64,000 nt of DNA from Adiantum capillus-veneris (GCA_014529385.2 CM043942.1:25298469-25362468), one strand, 5' to 3'; shown: positions 1 through 10,743, numbered from the stretch's first letter. Notes: generated by a model not told the origin, from the sequence alone. A program made the numbers and translations.

Positions 1-297
1 AAGAACCTCAAGGTGGGGGAGATGAAGGAAAGAGATTTCAATGAATCAATTTTGGGGATAGCGAGTCTTAGTGAGGATGATTGTCATGACGATGAAGATG
101 GTGAGATGGATGATGAAGAATTCAAAGATGATGAACACATCCACAAATGACAATTCCATTTCTCTTTTTATTGACTTAGGAGCCATGGGCTTAGAATTGG
201 ATGATGCTTCTTGTAGGGATCTTTTGAAGGATAATTCAGAAACATTTTGCATACTTTAAGGTATGAATTTTTTGGTCCTGTGATCCATTCAACCCTT
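1..297 (+). other. Unassigned stretch with short acidic open frame
   Basis: From base 1 a frame stays open for about 50 codons and encodes an acidic Asp/Glu-rich segment ending in a stop near 150. A second frame continues open to about 259. Neither resembles a family I recognise. It could be the 3' end of a gene or decayed element entering from the left of the window. Confidence 0.2.
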
Positions 298-313
298 CCC
301 CCCCCCCCCCCCC
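298..313. repeat. Poly-C tract (16 nt)
   Basis: Uninterrupted run of cytosines, one of six G/C homopolymer tracts of at least 15 nt in the window. The opposite strand could form a G-quadruplex. Confidence 0.95.
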
Positions 314-478
314 TTCCTCTCTCTAATTTATGAACATGCTTAATTATGTTAATCAAGTGAAGTGACTAGTTTAGATGTAACCAAGTGTATTCCTAGATAG
401 CTAACTATTGTTTCTATTCTTATATCTATTTTTTTGCAAATTTGAAAATTCCATATAATATTCTTTAATATTTATTGA

Positions 479-496
479 GGGGGGGGGGGGGGGGGG
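479..496. repeat. Poly-G tract (18 nt)
   Basis: Uninterrupted guanine run within AT-rich DNA. No gene is evident between 314 and about 720. Confidence 0.95.
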
Positions 497-719
497 TTTA
501 AGCCATAATTTGAAAGGTTAGGTGCTAAATCTTGCCACGAGAATAAATGTGGTACTAGTAGCGGACAATCATTGAGGTAAATACCGTGATAATAATCGTA
601 AAAATAATTTTTGTAATACTTTAAATACAACCCCCCCTCTCCCTCCCTCTTCTCTCTTCCCTGTCCAGCTGATTTTGGACCTTCTCTCTACAAAATGCGA
701 TAAACAATTAGAGATTTTC

Positions 720-1440
720 ATAGTGTCAGCCCTTTCATCATCAAGTACATCATGTACAACTGCATCAGTAAATAGGTTGATCCGTAACATTCAAAAAACC
801 CTATAGGTTGTATATTTGCCTCATCGAAATTTACACTGAAACATCTACCACTGAAAAGAGGCAAAAAAGTGTCATAAATGTCTCGTGAGCTTACATTACT
901 GCCTCTAGTACATGATAGCAAGGGTTGAACAGAATTTTCCACAAACACAACATCCCATGAGACCAAGATATTCTTTGTTTGCGGATGAGACAACCTGTAA
1001 TCTTTGCTTTCAACACTCTAACCAACAAAAATACATTTGGCAGCCTTATCTTCCAGCTTCCTACACTGAATTTGTGGCACCGAAGCATATGCGAAACAAC
1101 CAAAAACACGCATGTGCTCAATAGAAGGCTTTCTATCATGCCATGCTTCATATGAAGTCATAGACTACAAAGGGTGACCATAGTACATTTTGAGACATTT
1201 TCAGCCATAGCCATAATTTTTTTGAAGCACATAAATAATTTGGACTTTTCTTCCCATACATGCATGGAGTAATCATCAATGAAAGTCACAAAGTAAAGGT
1301 AAATTCCCAAGGATGGAGTTTTCATAGACCCGCAAACATCATTATATAATACAAGCTGCAACTTGGCCACTCGCAAAACGGAGATATTCAAGGTATCAAG
1401 CCAAAAATGATTGGGTCTCTTATGAAAAGTTTGTTTGGGT
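720..1440 (-). pseudogene. Decayed Copia-type retrotransposon integrase fragment
   Basis: Read on the minus strand, fragments match the Copia polyprotein in the right order. Near 1390-1200 is an integrase-like piece containing the phrase FVTFIDDYSMHVW, with the typical catalytic Asp context. Near 1150-900 is the 'HMRVFGC' integrase C-terminal block, followed by the 'CIFVG...' block. Several stops and frame changes interrupt the frame, so no product is expected. The family call rests on recognising these conserved Copia phrases by eye. The 5' and 3' limits are approximate and no LTRs are visible. Confidence 0.7.
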
Positions 1441-1473
1441 GAATAATGGAGATGAAATTGAGTGATTGGGTTG

Positions 1474-2454
1474 AAGAGAACGACAAGCGGGTTTTTGTCA
1501 ACGCCATAACAGCATTGATCATCTTGTCACTCTTCGGGTTCTCATGAAGGACAGTTGCTTGAAAGGCAAGCGATTGCATTGTTGCTTTGTGGACTTTAAG
1601 AAAGCCTTTGATATGATTCCACGTAACAATTTGTGGGGAAGGATGGAAGAACTCCAAGTGCCCCATGAGTTTATGCTTGCGGTTTTTGAAATCTATGAGA
1701 AGGTGATGTGTCAATTGCTCATGGGAAGAGGATTTTTAGAATTTTTGCAAGCACTATTGGGGTTAAAGGAGGATGTCCATTGTCACCAACTCTCTATGGT
1801 CTATGCATTGATCAATTGGAAGAAATGGTACTTGACTTTATGCAAGAAGAAGTCATTGAAGAGGTCACTATTTGCAATGTGGTAATCGTGATTTTGTTGT
1901 ATGCAAATGATGTAGTACTTCTAGCATACATTTTAGAGGATGCACAAAAGCTTATGGTCCTTGAGAACTTTTTCTTGCATAGTGGGCTATTTGTCAATGA
2001 AGTCAAAACAAAGGTAATGCTTGTGAAAACCAAACGTAAGGAGAAGCCATGCATTGTGTACAACAATGAGACACTTGAAGTTGCTGAGAGATTTAAGTAC
2101 CTTGGCCTTGAGGTTCTTGCCAATCACAAGTGGCATGAATGTACTACATGTCATTTGGAAGGGAAAAATAGAGTGTACTATTCACTTGAGAACATGTGTA
2201 ATGCAAGAAACATCAAGTGTTGGGTTCTCAAGAAGTACCTTTTTGACACATTGGTGACACCAGTTCTTCTTTATGGAGTTGAAGCATCGAGCAGAAGCAT
2301 CTCAAAGTCTACTTGGAAAGAGTTTGAGAATGTCCAAAAGTGTTTTCTTACAAACTTTCTCCAAGTGAAGACACAAACACCATATATGCTCCTAGTTCTT
2401 GAGTCACGATCTCTTCCAATTGAGGTTATGGTCATGGAAAGTACTGTGGATTAA
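1474..2454 (+). pseudogene. LINE (non-LTR) reverse transcriptase fragment, frameshifted
   Basis: The plus strand encodes non-LTR reverse-transcriptase blocks in order: an IDHLVTLRVL-like segment near 1515, the FVDFKKAFD block near 1590-1615, a GGCPLSPTLYGL block near 1765-1800, and the palm motif region near 1895-1925. The reading frame changes around 1710-1740. The palm motif reads YANDVVLL where an active enzyme has YADD, so one catalytic Asp is replaced by Asn. The 5' endonuclease part and the 3' end of a LINE are absent. It is a dead fragment. The clade (L1 or RTE-like) cannot be decided from this piece. Confidence 0.8.
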
Positions 2455-2587
2455 ATGACAAAGATAATCAAAATTCCTGACATCGACTTCCTTTAATTTC
2501 ATGAGAAGCAAGAAAAAATGTTCAAGGGACGCATAAAAGCAAGATCTTGAGCACTAGATGGATGCAATACATAAAGAAGTGGTTTCA

Positions 2588-2616
2588 TTAGGAAAAAATT
2601 GGACCCCCTTGGGGCC
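2588..2616 (+). repeat. E1 left terminal inverted repeat
   Basis: Begins TTAGGAAAAAATTGG and ends GGGGCC. It pairs imperfectly with the right end at 10683-10711 and resembles both E2 ends. Confidence 0.7.
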
Positions 2617-3046
2617 ATGTAAGGATCCCTAATTTTAAGGGATTAAAGCTAATTTTGTAGGGGATGGAGGGAACAAAGACAATAAATAGGGCTACTTTTG
2701 TAGCTCTCTCTCTAACTTCTCTCTAGATAGGAGAGGGGGGGAAAGTAGGGAACGAGGGTGGTAAAGTAGGAGGAATAGGGGGGATAAAGTAGGAGAGAGA
2801 GGGGAGTAAAAAGAGAGAGAGGAGTAAAAGTAGAGAGAAGAACCATTCTCTCTCTACCTATCACCAAACAAAGAGAGTAAGTAGTTATGACAAAAGCCAC
2901 TTTTCAGTTCGTGCATCAATTTACCCCCAAAAAATGAATTTTTTATAAAATCTTCAAAATGGATCTTTTAAGCTTGCAACCTTCTCCTAGGATGCATCTC
3001 AAAGGAAGATATACTTTACATCATAGGTTGTGAAAAGTCCAAACAC
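2617..3046. other. E1 left subterminal region
   Basis: Purine-rich DNA (GGGGA and GAGAGA runs around 2700-2880) similar in style to the E2 left subterminal region at 10744-11356. No gene is visible. The exon that in E2 encodes the coiled-coil N-terminus is missing here. Confidence 0.5.
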
Positions 3047-5123
3047 ATGAAAGATTCCATCACAAAGGAGATCCTAAAAAAGATCTCTAACCTTGTGTTT
3101 GCGGATGATGTCCAGAGAGCTTGTGATGAGGTTGGGATCAGCACAAATGCATACCATGCACTTCATGGATTGATGAAAGATGCATTACAAGAGCAAGGCA
3201 TCACCGAGAATTTATTTCCTATTCCACATAGGGTTTGACTTGCAAAAAAAGCAAACAATGATCTCGTTCGGGAATCCCTTGGCGAATACAAACACATTGA
3301 AGGATCCATGGTGTACTCTTCCACGAGTGCCAAGTCACGTGGTAATATAAAGGGAGGCAATACTATTCCTAATGGGACAAAGTATTTTATTTATCATCAA
3401 TTCAACAATATTTTTGTTGACTTGAAACGAGTACAACGAGCTATGGTTAAATTTTATGCTTTGTCTCCACAAGGTAATACAAATTGTAATGTCGTTTTTT
3501 ATTTGTATTGAATATCATTTAGTATAACAATTCAATTCTTGTGTTGTTTCAGTACTTGAAGAGAAGCTCATATTTATTCTTAAGCTAGATGAATGTCAAA
3601 TTGTCAAAGGATGGAGATTGGAATGTATGAGTGTGACACTCATGAATGAGGCAATGTTTTTTGCAAAAGTCGATGCTATCGGTGATCGTTCTCAGAAACC
3701 ATCATTTAGTGTACAATCGGAAAAAGAAATATGGTGGTTAGGAGCTTTTTAAGTTCCGAAGGAGACTCATGAGGTGTTGGCATGGTTCTTCTCTATGATC
3801 CCGTGGATCACAAAGGTTATTAAGGCACAACTAGAGGGAGAAAAGCTAGAAGTAGATGGAGTAGGTACATTTGATGTTGAGTGGCACTTAGGAGGTGATC
3901 TAAAAACAATCAAATGTATACTTGGGTGTAAACAAGGTGCTTCATCACTTCTTCCTTGTTCATATTGTGTACGAGGATACAAGGAGAGTACTCGTGGCTC
4001 CACGTCTTCAAAGAAAAATGTCAAGGGAAGTCAGGCAACAGGGTCAATGGATGATGATGCAAGGGATTGGGTGTGCTCGGTGTTGAAGTGTCCTATCATG
4101 GAGGTCCCCAATCGGTCGACAAAAGATAAAACATGGCATCCCATTATCAATTTTCCACTTACAAATGTACACTTTTGCACTTTGCATGCCTTTATGCGTA
4201 TATTTGATCGCTTGTTAAAGCTTCACATAGAGTACGCTTTCACAATGAAACCATTTTCCAGATCCGTGGAAGCCATTGGAATAGTTGAAACAATTCTAAA
4301 TTCGATTGGATGTCATGGTGGCAATGTTTCTATCATCGGTGAGGTGGATAATATGCATGAAGTGCCACAAAAAGTATCTATGAATGGTGTGAAAGCACGT
4401 AGGTTTTTCAAGAAACCAGAGATGCGAAAGGAGAGGGGTGAAGAGGATGCTCCATGGGAGCTATGGAAAGCGCTTTGCAAGTGTACGACCGATCAAGATT
4501 CAAATCCCGTGCTTGTAAATCTGCGTAGGCAAGTGTGGCACCACTTGGAGTTAGTGCTTCAAATCATGTGGAAACCCCAAGCCACGAGCGAGCAACAAAA
4601 TTTGTTCAAAGATAAGATTTTCAATTTCACTAAAGCATTTGTGCAAGCGTGGGGAGAGAGCAATATCACACACTACATGGTAACTTACTTTGTTCAGTTC
4701 AAATTTTGATTCTATACATAAATATTTATTTGATCTAAGCATTTTTTCTTGATGCAGCATATTTTGTATGCGCATGGATCATTCTTTATGTCAAAATATG
4801 GTTCATTAGACATGTGGAGCACTCAAGGAATGGAAAAATCACATTATCGAGCCAAAGGTGTTTACTTTAAAAATACACGTCACGGTGGTGGAACTACGAG
4901 ATCCAACTACATGAAGGAGATGTTTGATTGGTTCTTTCATTGTTCTTTGGGGAGATGTCATGCCATAGAGCGAGCGTGAAAGTCAAGTCTTGCCAAGGAG
5001 GTTAGGAGACAATCTCGACTTACTGCTAAAGAGAAATGGAGAAACTCCACCGGACCCCTTAATCATGCTAGGTGGCGTGAAAATCGCCATAGAGTGGGCA
5101 AACGTTGGTTACCCAACATGTAA
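3047..5123 (+). pseudogene. E1 transposase-like gene, disrupted
   Basis: Three exons can be traced: to about 3473, 3553-4679, and 4758-5123, with introns that keep positions used in E2 and (for the last) E3. Candidate catalytic residues are an Asp in LKLDECQIVKG (about 3580), an Asp in HLGGDLKTIKC (about 3890), and a Glu in WSTQGMEKSHY (about 4815-4846). A CxxC pair (PCSYC) follows the second Asp. The D...D...E spacing and the late (S/T)QGxE motif recall DDE transposases with an insertion, such as the RAG1/Transib type, but I do not assign the superfamily. Stops interrupt at 3236-3238, 3750-3752 (E2 has Glu there) and 4977-4979. The N-terminal exon of E2 is absent. Confidence 0.7.
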
Positions 5124-5344
5124 AACAAATGATGCTATGCAATGTAATGTTTATGTTTGTAGATGTCTTTGTTGAGTTGCATATAATACTTCTCCATTTA
5201 TCTATTTTTTGTTTTTTATATTTTGATGATATTAAGAGTTTTTTTAAGTGGCGTGGTCAAGTGTGAAGAGACCTTTTAAAAAAAAAAATAGAGGGCTTTT
5301 AGAGAAGAAGGAGTCTCATTTTCAATCTTGCCCCTTCATACACC

Positions 5345-6184
5345 ATGGCACGCACAAAGCAAACAGCAAGAAAAGATCAACCTTTTTTTGCTCACCCTCA
5401 CTCAACCGTCCAAGGTGCTCAAAAACCACCTTGGATACACGAACAAGAGCTTTTAGAAGATATGGAGAGAGAATGGTCAGGTGAAGAGAAACAAGATGGA
5501 CAACCTTCACGCAAGAAGAAACGAGTAGTGACATCAGACACAGAAACCAAAACGGACAACGAAGCACAAAGCCCACCATGGAGCGGACAGGAGATCCCAA
5601 GCAATCATCGAGTTCCGGCTGGGAAGACATTGCCACGTGGCTTCGGCGCTTTGCCGTCAGATCAGCCTAGAGGTGATCACGCGTTACTAAATGAAGAGGA
5701 TTTTGAGGATGTAGTAGACGAGCCAGTTGGAGCGCAGGGTGGAGTTGAAGAGCCAGTCGGAGCACATGGTGGCCTTGAAGATGCGCAAGTTCCCCCTCGC
5801 AAGCCCTCTCGTAAAAAGAAAAAGTTTTTCAAGGTTCGCCCTCGCAAGGCCCATGTCCCAGATCCTACCATCCCTCAACAACGGGCTCCTGCTGTAAAGC
5901 GACGCATTCCAAAGGCGTTGCAAGAGATTCATCACTATCAAAAAACTTCAGACCTTCTCATACGCAAGACACCATTCGCACGTTTGGTAAAAGAGATCAT
6001 GCAAAGTTATCGAACGGCGTTTCGAGTTCAAGGTATCGCCGTAGAAGCTCTGCAAGAAGCGGCCGAATATCATCTAATTATTATTTTTGAAGACACCAAC
6101 TTGTGTGCTATTCATGCAAAACGGGTGACAATAATGCCCAAGGAATTAGCTCTTGCGTGTCGAATCAGAGGACAAAGAGATTGA
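5345..6184 (+). CDS. Histone H3-like protein with exact H3 tail and long linker (E1)
   Basis: A 279-residue frame open from ATG to stop; ordinary H3 is about 135. After the initiator Met the protein reads ARTKQTARK, identical to H3 residues 1-9, then Asp where H3 has Ser10. Residues about 12-185 are a low-complexity linker with acidic stretches, a duplicated EPVGA(Q/H)GG motif and basic clusters (SRKKKR, SRKKKK) that may act as nuclear signals. Residues about 190-279 are the H3 core: an alphaN-like segment, then HYQK...LLIRK...PF.RLV, the [20 protein letters not shown]-type block (here IIIFEDTN...), and RIRG near the end. By eye about 54 of 84 core positions match canonical H3. It lies about 220 bp downstream of the E1 transposase on the same strand, with its own Met context CACCATGG. 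Expected nuclear. Function unproven. Confidence 0.88.
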   Translation: MARTKQTARKDQPFFAHPHSTVQGAQKPPWIHEQELLEDMEREWSGEEKQDGQPSRKKKRVVTSDTETKTDNEAQSPPWSGQEIPSNHRVPAGKTLPRGFGALPSDQPRGDHALLNEEDFEDVVDEPVGAQGGVEEPVGAHGGLEDAQVPPRKPSRKKKKFFKVRPRKAHVPDPTIPQQRAPAVKRRIPKALQEIHHYQKTSDLLIRKTPFARLVKEIMQSYRTAFRVQGIAVEALQEAAEYHLIIIFEDTNLCAIHAKRVTIMPKELALACRIRGQRD

Positions 6185-6299
6185 ATTTGACTTTTAGGCA
6201 ATTTTGCCAATGTAAAGATATCTTTTTGAAATATAACGAGTCGTGGCTTTTTCAAATATAACGAGTCGTGTACATTTGTTTTAAGTGATAAGTAAAACT

Positions 6300-6303
<4 letters not shown>

Positions 6304-6374
<71 letters not shown>
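6304..6374. repeat. (GA)n microsatellite
   Basis: About 70 bp of uninterrupted GA dinucleotides, downstream of the E1 H3-like gene. Confidence 0.95.
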
Positions 6375-6376
<2 letters not shown>

Positions 6377-6426
6377 TGGATAAAAGAGCTGTCAACTAAG
6401 TTTGGTTGATTGAATAACAAAAAAAA

Positions 6427-6607
6427 ACATTGTATTCTTATAATTTTTGCTTAAAAAACCTTTAATTAGGCTGTCTAGAGGTCTGCCGTAGAGGCGCGCG
6501 AGAAGTCAAAAGTAAATGTTACTTCTGACTTCTCGCGCGCCTCTGCGGCAGGCCTCTAGACAGCCTAATTAAAGCTTTTTTATGCTAAAATTATAAGAAT
6601 ACAATGT
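6427..6607. repeat. Long foldback (arms about 89 bp) between convergent genes of E1
   Basis: Left arm 6427-6515 and right arm 6518-6607 are inverted copies differing at only a handful of positions, with almost no loop. The arms contain the GC-rich core GAGGCGCGCGAGAAGTC. It sits between the H3-like gene (+) and gene A (-). It could be a small foldback/MITE insertion, or a shared transcript-end or dsRNA-forming element. The sequence shows the hairpin directly; its role is unknown. Confidence 0.9.
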
Positions 6608-6847
6608 TATTATGTTTTTATTGATGTTATTTATCTGAAAAAAACTCTATATTTTGATTCAGAGAATTACACAAGTGTATCACAAGACAAAACCAATCAT
6701 ATACTATCTATCGTACCATAAACTCAATACAAAAGTTGGAAAGTAGCAGTTAAAATCAATTTCCATTCGAATTTTGAAATAAAAAAGTACAAAGATGTGA
6801 TATATCTCATTACATATTTGAAGGAGTTAATTACAAGATTTATGCAA

Positions 6848-8411
6848 CTATTGACTGCTTGAGCCATCTAAGATATGGCGAGCAATGTTTTCTCGGCGCT
6901 CTTGGGTGCAAGGAAGCTGTTTGTGCAGCACATCCCAAGCAATTTGTTCCACATTGCTTAGACCTACAACTTGGCTTAAGGCCACGTTACAAAGCACACG
7001 ACCACGAATGTGTGTCGCAAATGCAGCACTGGCCAGAGATTTATGTACAAGATATATAACTTGGGAGGCTTGAGATATGGTTGACAGGCATAGGATGCGG
7101 CTCATTGCTTTCATCATTGACACCCAAAATTGACCACAAGGAGTGTACTCCTTGTGGATTATCGCAAAGCCGTCCTGGGGGAGCTTGCCAAGGTAATGCG
7201 CAAGAGACGACTGCCATCCAAAAGCTTGGCACCTACCATCTCCTCCCCGACCTGCATGCTCATCCAGCTCCACAACATTCTACAAAGAAATCAATAGGTA
7301 AATAAGATTTCAGAATGCAACAATGAAAATTAACGTAATCACAAAACAAAAATCAATTAATACCTCTTGTTTTTCGTCGTCTTCATCGTTTATGCCTTTG
7401 CTGTCAAGAGAAATAGATGAATTGGGAGCCATAGCGACACTCTCAAGTTCATCTATATGAACAGGCATAGGAGTGCGTTGGGCTTCAAGCAATGCGCGTG
7501 TAGCTACAAACTCATCCTCCGACACAGATGAGTGCGGTGCATCTGTCACCGCCACCATTGCCAACTCCACTGTATCTACCACACTCTCTCCAAGGGGAAG
7601 GAGGCTTCGATCCAAAGGATCGGAAGAGGGGTCAATGGCAGAGGACTCTACAGTGGCACAGAGGATGGATAGACACTCATCCATGCGGATGTCAAAAGTC
7701 TTTTCAAGATCATGTAAAAACAAATATTCCTCCCCATCTATCACAATTGGGGAGAGGTGTTCAAAAAAAACCTCCGGAGTTAATGTCTCCTCCGGCGCAT
7801 CTGCAGTGGGCTTAAAGGATGCTTCTGCACCCTCATCACCCTAGGATTTGGCGGCATCCATGACACCTCCTGGGTAGGTTAGGGCAAGAATATTTCCCTC
7901 TTTGCTTGCATCCCAGGGCACTGTAATGGGCTCCTTTGTGTCCTTGACGACACCCCCAAGGCGCAAATGAGGCAAAATCACCTCAGATCTTTCAGGCTCC
8001 TCCGCAAGAAGAAACAAAAAAGTCGCCAAGCGACTTAGAAACTGGGTGCCGACCTTCTTCTTTTTCAAACGTGAATCTTCAATATACTGACCTGCCTCAC
8101 CCGCAATTACAAAAAATCGTTGAAGTCGTTGGGTGAAAGGCCGATCGCCTTTGTGTATGTAGCGAAGCAAATCGCATGGAATCCACAATTCCCCTTGTCC
8201 GACAATTGGTACAGCATACTTGTCGATGTAAAATTCAAAAAATTCTAAGACAGGCTGAAAAGATTGGCTGTTTAGGTGAAAAGTTGCATTCACATCAGGG
8301 AATTGGGTGAAGAAATTGTGAAGATCGTCACGATCTTGCCACTCGGTTGTTTGTAAAAATGCTTGGAAGCGTTGTAACGCCGTGGCTTCGGGAGGGGTGG
8401 AGGAGGATGCC
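6848..8411 (-). pseudogene. Gene A of E1, one nonsense codon
   Basis: Minus-strand gene from ATG at 8411. Exon 1 runs to about 7364, a GT-AG intron covers about 7280-7363, and exon 2 ends at 6848. A TAG at 7841-7843 interrupts an otherwise continuous frame. The protein has no family I recognise. Conserved between E1, E2 and, weakly, E3 are the segment FLHDLEKTFDIRMDEC (FMHDLEKSFELRMDEC in E2) and a C-terminal domain beginning SLAHYLGKL (ALAHYLGTL in E2, SLGQYLKNL in E3). The intron position is also kept. A long acidic Ser/Thr-rich stretch precedes the intron. It converges on the H3-like gene. It may be an accessory subunit of the transposon, but no function can be read from it. Confidence 0.6.
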
Positions 8412-8527
8412 ATAATGCTATCTCTTAAAGTAGGAATGCAAAGAGTGTTGGAGCTCAAATGAGAGTGTGAACAAGCAAAGAGTGTGAAAATGGTAGGGTT
8501 TAGGAGGCTTTATATAGCACGCGCCCC

Positions 8528-8558
<31 letters not shown>

Positions 8559-8770
8559 AAAAAAAACAATAATTAAAATATTAAACAGTTTTCATAAAGT
8601 AACACAAATAACAAGAAGTTATAAAAAACTTATAAACTAAATTACAATCATTTAAATCAAAAAACACATCACTACAACTTTAAGATAACGTGCATTGCCA
8701 AAATTTGATACAACCATCTGCTTGAACTTACAATTGTGATATTATAAAAAATTTAAGTACAAAACATAAC
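8412..8770. other. Spacer upstream of gene A with C25-A18 homopolymer pair
   Basis: The spacer between minus-strand genes B and A holds an uninterrupted run of 25 C (8524-8548) followed directly by 18 A (8549-8566). No gene is visible. It would contain the promoter of gene A. Confidence 0.7.
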
Positions 8771-10114
8771 TACTCTAATGATAAAATCAAATTCTCTTCC
8801 GTCGTCCACGCCTTTTCAATTTGAATCGTGCTTTCCATGCGGCTACCAATCTAGCAAAAAATAAATAAATTAGCATACCCAACTTAGAGCAGGGAATAAT
8901 CAAAAGAACATAAATATAACATAATTAAGAGAGAAAAATCGTTCACCTTACGTCGTCTGATAAAAAAATTTGTATCTTCTCCATGCTCTAAACCCATTAT
9001 CACTAAGTGCTCCCGCACATTGGCCAATGTCCAATGCTTGTTCACTTGGACGGTTTCAACGGCACCACTCGACAATTTGATTGCAATATCAAATACCTCA
9101 ATTGTAGCATCGGTGGATTGCAATGGAATCCATTCAGCAAGCTTGCACATCCACCTTTCATAGAAGTACCGCACGTAAAGAGTGGAGCGCACCTTGATGA
9201 AACGGATAGCAATGCCGAAACTTCCAACCTGACACCGAAAGCGATCTCCGTTCTGAAGTCCTTCAAGATATCCCCACTTCTCCCCAAGGATGGCTTCCAA
9301 TGTATCGTATTGTAGATCTTTGCAAACATACATAGTATTTGTATGATGGAAAGGCAAAGATCCAAAGATGCTAGCAAAGACATGAGCAGGACAACACCAT
9401 CCAAGCCCAACAGAACGCGAGGCTTTTCCAAATTTTAATGATGCTCTCACATCAGCTACAATCTTGGCTTTCAAGACATTATAGTGAATGCATCTGGCTT
9501 TGGCCACTCCATGCTACGCAAGGTTGTAGCTCTCCGTAGCCTTCCTCATCTGTAGGTACAATGTACTTGTGGGTGTAGAAGAACACCCTCTGTCGTGCAA
9601 GGTTTGATGAAGTTGTGTTGGAGAAGAGCATATCCCCAAGACTTGCATGCATCGCCATAAATGTGCCTGAAAGGCACGAGAGTGGTTGCTCCTCCACAAG
9701 GCTAGAAGGAAAAACATCTACATAGAAACAAAATAGTCCGTGAGATGTAAAAAGTCCGTTTTTTTGTTACCACCAAAACCATTGAAGTGCAAGGGACATA
9801 CAATTACAAGGAAAATCCCTTGGGTTGGTGATCGCTCGTAGACGCATGTGTCCAAACATGAAAACATGTTGAACGATTGCCATCGTACCCTTGTCTCTTA
9901 CTTGCTTGAAGCCTAGTAGTCTTCCCTTCCAATGGAGATCAACGTTTGTTCTTTCACGAACACGATGGGGACCGATTGCGGAAGGTTTCATGTAGAACCA
10001 CGCACCTTCTTGAAAAACCTGAGGTTCCGATTGCTGCTCCTCATTCTTCGAGTTGTGGAGAACCATACTTTGAATGATGGGTTTGGGGCGTCTATTTTGA
10101 CCATTGTTTGCCAT
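8771..10114 (-). pseudogene. Gene B of E1, possible BAH-like N-terminal half
   Basis: Minus-strand gene from ATG at 10114, with at least two GT-AG introns: about 9722-9800, and one just after the RRRK codons near 8945. The last exon ends in TAG at 8771-8773. The first part has HWKGRLLGF, MAIVQHVF, then SSLVEEQPLSCLSGTF and RVFFYTHKYIVP. This order weakly recalls a BAH domain (a conserved Gly-Arg strand, a hydrophobic block, and a late FF..Y motif). The second half (from SLKFGKASRSVGLGW) has no family I know. Its end, around HWTLANVREHLVIMG, could be a small beta-grasp fold. A frame change lies near 9500-9520, and the E2 copy also changes frame at the same point. BAH is a tentative reading. 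Confidence 0.5.
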
Positions 10115-10126
10115 GAATGCTTAAGT

Positions 10127-10330
10127 GGGAGCTTGAAATTGCAATGGAGAGCTTGGGGAAGGAGGAGGGAGACAAAGTTTAGAGATAGAGTGGGAGCTTA
10201 CAGTTGCAATGGAGAGCTTGAGGAAGGAGGTGGGAAACAGAGTTTAGAGAGAGAGTGGGAGCTTAAAGTTGCAATGGAGAGCTTGAAGAAGGAGGAAGGT
10301 GTAAGAGTTTAGAGAGAGAGTGAGAGCTTT
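10127..10330. repeat. About 65-bp tandem repeat upstream of E1 gene B
   Basis: Three units sharing TTGCAATGGAGAGCTTG followed by GGAGGaagG-type purine blocks. They lie directly upstream of the gene B start on the minus strand, so they may carry promoter elements. Confidence 0.8.
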
Positions 10331-10682
10331 GTGTTATGGAAAGGGGCTATGGAGGAAGGGAGTCTTGGAAAAAAGGTTCTAGAGTGAGAAAATTACTTTT
10401 TGATCATAGGGTAGGTTTGGGAGGAGTTTTGGATGGAATATTTTGACTTTAATTTTTTTTGAAAATTTTAAATTTTTAGGGTTTTTGCAAAAACGTATCT
10501 GTGGACCCACCACTCCCCCCTCCCTTTTTTCCCCTCCCTCTTTTACCCATCCACCTCCCTCTAGGATACAAAGCAATAAATGAGTGGACAACCCTATTAT
10601 TCTCTCTACTTTCTTAGGTTCTAGACTTGTATACATTGCTCTCTTCCTATTGGCTGGAGCCTAATTAACCTTAATCCTATAT
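10331..10682. other. E1 right subterminal region
   Basis: AT-rich then pyrimidine-rich DNA. The TTTTTAGGGTTTTTGCA-like section near 10465-10490 and the CCCTCCC-rich section after it correspond to 41150-41300 in E2. No gene is visible. Confidence 0.5.
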
Positions 10683-10711
10683 GGCCCAAGGAGAGTCCAC
10701 ATTTTTCCTAA
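10683..10711 (-). repeat. E1 right terminal inverted repeat
   Basis: Reads GGCCCAAGGAGAGTCC...TTTTTCCTAA, the inverted counterpart of the E2 left end only 3 bp away. Confidence 0.8.
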
Positions 10712-10714
10712 TGA

Positions 10715-10743
10715 TTAGGAAAAATATGGACTCTCCATGGGCC
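10715..10743 (+). repeat. E2 left terminal inverted repeat
   Basis: TTAGGAAAAATATGGACTCT... It faces the E1 right end across the trinucleotide TGA, so 10683-10743 forms one near-perfect palindrome. Confidence 0.85.

Larger units (their letters stand above)
2588..10711 (+). mobile_element. E1: DNA transposon with transposase, H3-like gene and two opposing genes
   Basis: The element is bounded by inverted repeats at 2588-2616 and 10683-10711. It holds, left to right, a transposase-like gene (+), a histone H3-like gene (+), a long hairpin, then genes A (-) and B (-). The same order recurs in E2, which fixes the boundaries. The transposase has three in-frame stops and lacks the first exon seen in E2, so E1 is non-autonomous. 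The flanking trinucleotides are TCA on the left and TGA on the right, so no exact target duplication is visible. The superfamily is not identified. Confidence 0.75.

Noticed and set aside
7473-7844. Plus-strand frames opposite gene A of E1
   Set aside because: Gene A on the minus strand has homologs in E2 and E3 with a conserved intron; the plus-strand frames do not.
2585-10714. A 3-bp target duplication for E1 (TCA/TGA) and E2 (TGA/TGT)
   Set aside because: The trinucleotides do not match exactly, so a target duplication cannot be claimed.
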